Source: JBGPBY01 sp041481485 (GTDB lineage Bacteria > Acidobacteriota > Terriglobia > 20CM-2-55-15). From it: a DNA stretch of 18,339 bases. Of the stretch, positions 15,787 to 18,339 are shown one piece after another. The DNA is taken from positions 1 through 18,339 of the forward strand of contig JBGPBY010000088.1 in the NCBI GenBank assembly GCA_041481485.1. The letters are read 5' to 3'. Below the pieces are notes generated by a model. The model ran no database searches, was not told the DNA's origin, and worked only from the letters and a program-made list of their open reading frames with translations. The position numbers were made by a program, and so were the translations under genes. Each line of letters opens with the position of its first letter. Position 1 is the first letter of the stretch.

Positions 15787-16393
15787 GTTGTTTTCCGATC
15801 ACTCCAATCGGACTGCTGCCGCCGCGAACTCTGTCCCCGACGGCGACCGTCACCTCGGTGCCTGCTGGAAACAGTATATCCACTCGCGACCCAAAGCGGA
15901 TCAATCCCACCAATTCGCCTTTTTGTACCGCATCCCCCACCCGCTTCCAGAATACAATCCGCCGCGCCACGACACCGGCAATTTGCGTGAAGACAAGTTT
16001 GATGCGGCCGTCACTGACCATGACGACATTGCGTTCATTTTCGATGCTTGCCGCATGATTATAGGCTGCCTTGAAGGATCCCTTTCTATAGTCCACCGCC
16101 TCAATGGTTCCCGCGATGGGACTTCGGTTCACATGAACATTGAAGAGCGACAGAAAGATGCTCATTTTAGTGACGTTACCGACCCGTTCGATCTTCACGA
16201 CCTTTCCATCGGCCGGCGAAACGATCACAGAAGGATCCGCAGGAATCGTCCGGCGGGGATTCCGAAAAAAGAATGCCACGAAGGACATCAGAACGAGCAG
16301 GATTACTCCGATCACGAACGAGTGCAGCCAGAATGCACCAGCCGTCAGGAGAAGCAGTGGAATCAGAAACTGAAAGGCATCGCGGGCGATCAT
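15779..16393 (-). CDS. psd: Phosphatidylserine decarboxylase proenzyme, short PSD-A type
   Basis: This 204-residue protein decarboxylates phosphatidylserine to phosphatidylethanolamine. Two adjacent hydrophobic segments (about 7-22 and 25-43) anchor it to the membrane. RNPRRTIPADPSVIVSPADGKV (split here at 44-56 and 57-65) and MSIFLSLFNVHVNRSP (77-92) are family signatures. The self-cleavage site is FGS (167-169) in IRFGSRVDILFP; cutting before S169 would make the pyruvoyl group of the small subunit. The length fits the short PSD-A subfamily rather than the E. coli type of about 320 residues. No Shine-Dalgarno precedes the ATG; instead a strong hairpin (16415-16440) lies 21 bases upstream. 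It is followed by pssA with an 8-base overlap. Confidence 0.95.
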   Translation of the reverse strand: MIARDAFQFLIPLLLLTAGAFWLHSFVIGVILLVLMSFVAFFFRNPRRTIPADPSVIVSPADGKVVKIERVGNVTKMSIFLSLFNVHVNRSPIAGTIEAVDYRKGSFKAAYNHAASIENERNVVMVSDGRIKLVFTQIAGVVARRIVFWKRVGDAVQKGELVGLIRFGSRVDILFPAGTEVTVAVGDRVRGGSSPIGVIGKQHG

Positions 16394-16414
16394 AAAGGGA
16401 AGGAGTTTGGCGCA

Positions 16415-16440
16415 GGGCCGGAGGCGGGGGCCTCCGGCCC
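16415..16440 (-). promoter_or_regulatory. Strong perfect hairpin between the DUF465 gene and psd
   Basis: An 11-bp perfect GC-rich stem (gggccggaggc paired with gcctccggccc) closes a 4-base loop. It starts 10 bases after the DUF465 stop and ends 21 bases before the psd ATG. It has no T-run, so it could be a partial terminator, an mRNA stabiliser or an element affecting psd translation, which has no visible ribosome-binding site. Confidence 0.5.
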
Positions 16441-16450
16441 AGACCCCGAT

Positions 16451-16687
16451 TTAGGAGTGCTGATGGCTCAGCTCGTTTCGGAAATTCTGGATCAGCGTGT
16501 TCATCTCATCTTTCAGATGTAACTTTCTTTTCTTTATTTTTGCTTCTTCAATAAGGTCCTGGTCTGAAAGATGGTGGTGGGTTTGGAGTTCCTGGAGTTT
16601 ATTTTCAAACTGATGATGTTCGTTTACCAGACGCTGAAATTCCGGACTTGAAGACATCAAATGCTGCTTGATCTCCTCTTCCTGCAT
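16451..16687 (-). CDS. Small DUF465 (YdcH-like) coiled-coil protein
   Basis: This 78-residue protein is charged and helical. It matches the DUF465/YdcH family pattern: LVNEHHQFENKLQEL, then EEAKIKKRKLHLKDEMNTLI. The family forms short antiparallel helical hairpins of unknown function. The frame is open for 18 more codons, but the ATG at 16687 has AAGGAGG at 16697-16703 with 9 bases spacing, and the homologous region starts here. The gene lies 57 bases before psd on the same strand and probably heads the phospholipid operon. Confidence 0.9.
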   Translation of the reverse strand: MQEEEIKQHLMSSSPEFQRLVNEHHQFENKLQELQTHHHLSDQDLIEEAKIKKRKLHLKDEMNTLIQNFRNELSHQHS

Positions 16688-16863
16688 GGTCACGCCCCTC
16701 CTTATAAGCGCCACCCTAACACAGCATTCGCTGGACTTCAACTCAGGTTTTGGGGCGACTGATGCTTGGTTAAAGCAAATTGAATTGCGTCATTAATTCC
16801 AGAATGTGCGAGGTCATAAGAGGAGGGAAGGAATGCAATCGTGGCGGACAACATCGCAGGACG

Positions 16864-17090
16864 ATCGATTCCGAGCCGCGGAGCGGCGGCAGTCCCTTTA
16901 GCCCTCGGCGTAAGCCGGGGGAAAAATTCACAACAGCACAAAAGTGCCGTAGGCACGACAGATCCAGAGTTCACGCATTCAGAATTATTTACCTTTCATG
17001 CCTACGGCACTTTTGGTTTCCGAGATTATCAATCCACCGGCTTACGCCGGTGGCTATCGGACTGCCGCCGCTCCGCGGCTCGGAATCGAT
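16864..17090. repeat. 227-base MITE-like element with 32-bp perfect inverted ends
   Basis: Positions 16864-16895 and 17059-17090 are perfect reverse complements over 32 bases. Inside them, cggcgtaagccgg (16906-16918) is mirrored within the hairpin at 17034-17053. Further in, caaaagtgccgtaggca (16939-16955) is mirrored perfectly at 16999-17015. The centre (16956-16998) is AT-rich and unpaired. The whole element could fold into one long multi-part stem. It carries no ORF of its own. The outer arms contain the GC motif also found four times at 7.57-7.75 kb. It lies 32 bases after the rimI stop. Likely identities are a non-autonomous mobile element (MITE) or a paired REP/BIME unit; I did not find a target-site duplication at its edges. 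Confidence 0.85.
17034..17053. repeat. Perfect hairpin module of the repeat family
   Basis: ccaccggc-ttac-gccggtgg is an 8-bp perfect stem with a 4-base loop. It differs from the hairpin at 7610-7629 only in one loop base and is followed by the same GC motif after an 8-base spacer. This shows the two loci share a composite unit. Confidence 0.8.
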
Positions 17091-17122
17091 GTTGGTATCC
17101 CCGTTTGGAGAGGGATCTTGCC

Positions 17123-17602
17123 TCAAACGGAGCCGACGCGGTACTCCATTACGTACGCGTCTTCGATGGGATTCGAATAGTAGTTTTTTCGCTCCCCGAT
17201 TATCTGAAACCGGAATCCGTCGTAAAAATGGAGAGCACCGGCGTTGGATTTACGAACTTCGAGTACCACGCGGGTGGCTTTGCGCGCCTGAGATTCTTCG
17301 ATCGCGGAAGCCAGCAGGCGGCGGCCAATGCCCTGCCGTGCGTGGGCGTTATCCACAGCGATGTTATAAATTTCAGAAACTCCAGCTGCGACGTGAAAGA
17401 TTACAAAACCCACGATGGTGATGCGGCCCGCTTCATCCTCAGTTTCGGCAACAAAGCTCGTTGTGAACCCGTCTTCGTTGAGGAGCCGGTAGTAACTGTC
17501 TATAGACCAGTGAGACAGGTGGAACCATGAGCGTTCGATATCCACAATCCTGTCGATATCGGACTTCTTAACCTTTCGGACCTGGACCTGCAACGCCGTC
17601 AT
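17123..17602 (-). CDS. rimI: Ribosomal-protein-S18-alanine N-acetyltransferase (GNAT)
   Basis: This 159-residue protein has the GNAT fold that transfers acetyl from acetyl-CoA to an N-terminal amine. The acetyl-CoA loop is RQGIGR (about residues 94-99). The RimI-type C-terminal half reads EVRKSNAGALHFY, then RKNYYSNPIEDAYVM, where YYxxPxEDAxxM is typical. The ATG at 17602 has GGAGG 7 bases upstream and starts just before the domain. An open frame continues 59 codons further but is the shadow of tsaB. It overlaps tsaB by 35 bases, and tsaB-rimI is a common bacterial pair, which supports the assignment. Related GNAT enzymes cannot be fully excluded. Confidence 0.93.
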   Translation of the reverse strand: MTALQVQVRKVKKSDIDRIVDIERSWFHLSHWSIDSYYRLLNEDGFTTSFVAETEDEAGRITIVGFVIFHVAAGVSEIYNIAVDNAHARQGIGRRLLASAIEESQARKATRVVLEVRKSNAGALHFYDGFRFQIIGERKNYYSNPIEDAYVMEYRVGSV

Positions 17603-18266
17603 GTCGGGCCTCCAGCGCGGTTTCAGCTTCCGGTTTGCGGACGTACAGCGGTTCGAGCGGCCCCTTCCAGCCGGTAGCCGCAAGTTTCGCCATCGTCGCC
17701 GCAAGGTAGAGATCCATATCACAAAACTGCCAGCCAGGTCGATTGAGGAGTGCACGGTATCGCAGGGCCCCATCTCCACAAAAATGGACGTTTGAACCGG
17801 GGAGTGAATCCAACCAGAGCCCCGGCCTCATGGCCGCCGGCGGCCGTTCTTCGACGAGATTTCCGTCAACCCTCCGGTAAAGCCCTCCATAGACTTCTCC
17901 GCGCCGCGCGTCGATCACCGGCGAAATCCACTCATTCTCGATACTGAATTCGTGTCCCGCTTTCCATGCCAGCGCGTCCAGCGTGGAAACCCCGGCACCG
18001 GGATGGCCCTCTGCAGCGGCAAATCCCTCCATCGCGGCCAGCCCCACACGCAACCCGGTAAAGGAACCCGGTCCGCGTGCGCAGACGAAAAGATCGATAT
18101 CCCGAAGCAAAATCGGAACCGATTCGAGCAGGAACTCGACTCCTCGAAACAATCGTTCCGCATGCTGGACCGAAGAAGCCAGGCGTATTTCCCCGAGAAC
18201 AACATCCTGATCCGCGATGCAGATGCTTCCACGTTCCGAACTCGTATCCACCGCCAGAATGCGCAT
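17568..18266 (-). CDS. tsaB: tRNA t6A37 threonylcarbamoyltransferase subunit TsaB
   Basis: This 232-residue protein is the ASKHA-fold partner of TsaD in making the universal t6A modification at tRNA position 37. The N-terminal MRILAVDTSSERGS is the usual TsaB opening, and RGPGSFTGLRVG (64-75) is the family signature. The later part, DARRGEVYGGLYR, is also typical. I chose the ATG at 18266 because the conserved region begins there. The frame stays open to the window edge, but upstream residues look unlike the family. The 3' end overlaps rimI by 35 bases. Positions 18267-18339 hold no gene I can support. Confidence 0.95.
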   Translation of the reverse strand: MRILAVDTSSERGSICIADQDVVLGEIRLASSVQHAERLFRGVEFLLESVPILLRDIDLFVCARGPGSFTGLRVGLAAMEGFAAAEGHPGAGVSTLDALAWKAGHEFSIENEWISPVIDARRGEVYGGLYRRVDGNLVEERPPAAMRPGLWLDSLPGSNVHFCGDGALRYRALLNRPGWQFCDMDLYLAATMAKLAATGWKGPLEPLYVRKPEAETALEARHDGVAGPGPKG

Positions 18267-18339
18267 GCCATCAATTATCCAAAGTTTTTGAGAGGATAGG
18301 CAAAACAAACGGGGTGAGAGAGCAGAAAGGATGTCGCAT

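Larger units (their letters stand above)
16688..17122. other. 435-base intergenic region dominated by a nested inverted repeat
   Basis: No gene is supported. The region contains the 227-base palindromic element at 16864-17090 and, nearer the DUF465 gene, about 175 bases of AT-richer leader that should hold its promoter. I found no convincing -35/-10 pair there. Confidence 0.7.

Noticed and set aside
16688..16863. Promoter for the DUF465 gene (TTGAAG ... TAGGGT with 17-base spacing)
   Set aside because: The -10 match is poor (3 of 6), so I cannot separate it from chance.
18271..18339. Short minus-strand open frame reaching the window edge upstream of tsaB
   Set aside because: It could be the tail of another gene, but two of the three minus-strand frames stay open to or near tsaB, and the stretch is too short to recognise anything.

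Overview
The window comes from a diderm (Gram-negative) bacterium of moderately high GC content. Two Omp85-type outer-membrane proteins, a sigma-54 two-component pair and phosphatidylethanolamine synthesis genes show the cell type. The gene order tsaB-rimI / DUF465 - psd - pssA - Asd-like - guaA - dnaE, the PHP-intact DnaE and the abundant REP-like GC palindromes suggest Acidobacteriota. That placement is an inference from gene content, not a computed phylogeny. All sixteen supported genes lie on the minus strand, so the window reads from right to left.

Region 1 (18.3 to 17.1 kb) is the tsaB-rimI pair, for tRNA t6A modification and N-terminal acetylation. It is followed by a 227-bp nested inverted-repeat element (16864-17090). 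Region 2 (16.7 to 8.8 kb) is a tightly packed housekeeping run. It holds a DUF465 small protein, phosphatidylserine decarboxylase (psd), phosphatidylserine synthase (pssA), a catalytically degenerate aspartate-semialdehyde-dehydrogenase-like protein, GMP synthase (guaA) and the replicative polymerase (dnaE). Several of these genes overlap by a few bases. Region 3 (8.77 to 7.82 kb) is a two-gene module: a six-helix membrane protein overlapping a winged-helix (HTH_34 type) regulator.

Region 4 (7.8 to 7.4 kb) is non-coding and holds a cluster of hairpins and GC palindromes of the same family as the 16.9-kb element. Region 5 (7.4 to 0.15 kb) is the most interesting part. A POTRA/beta-barrel protein and a small secreted DUF4390-like protein are encoded as a translationally coupled pair, and the pair is present twice in tandem. 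It is followed without a break by an NtrY-like histidine kinase and an NtrX-like sigma-54 activator. In the second copy the barrel protein has lost one POTRA-like domain, the conserved arginine of the Omp85 loop-6 motif and the C-terminal aromatic residue. The layout suggests an envelope assembly or monitoring module that is co-transcribed with its own signalling pair.

No tRNA, rRNA, CRISPR array, transposase or phage gene was seen. Both stretches of more than 300 bases without a gene (7407-7819 and 16688-17122) are dominated by the repeat family.
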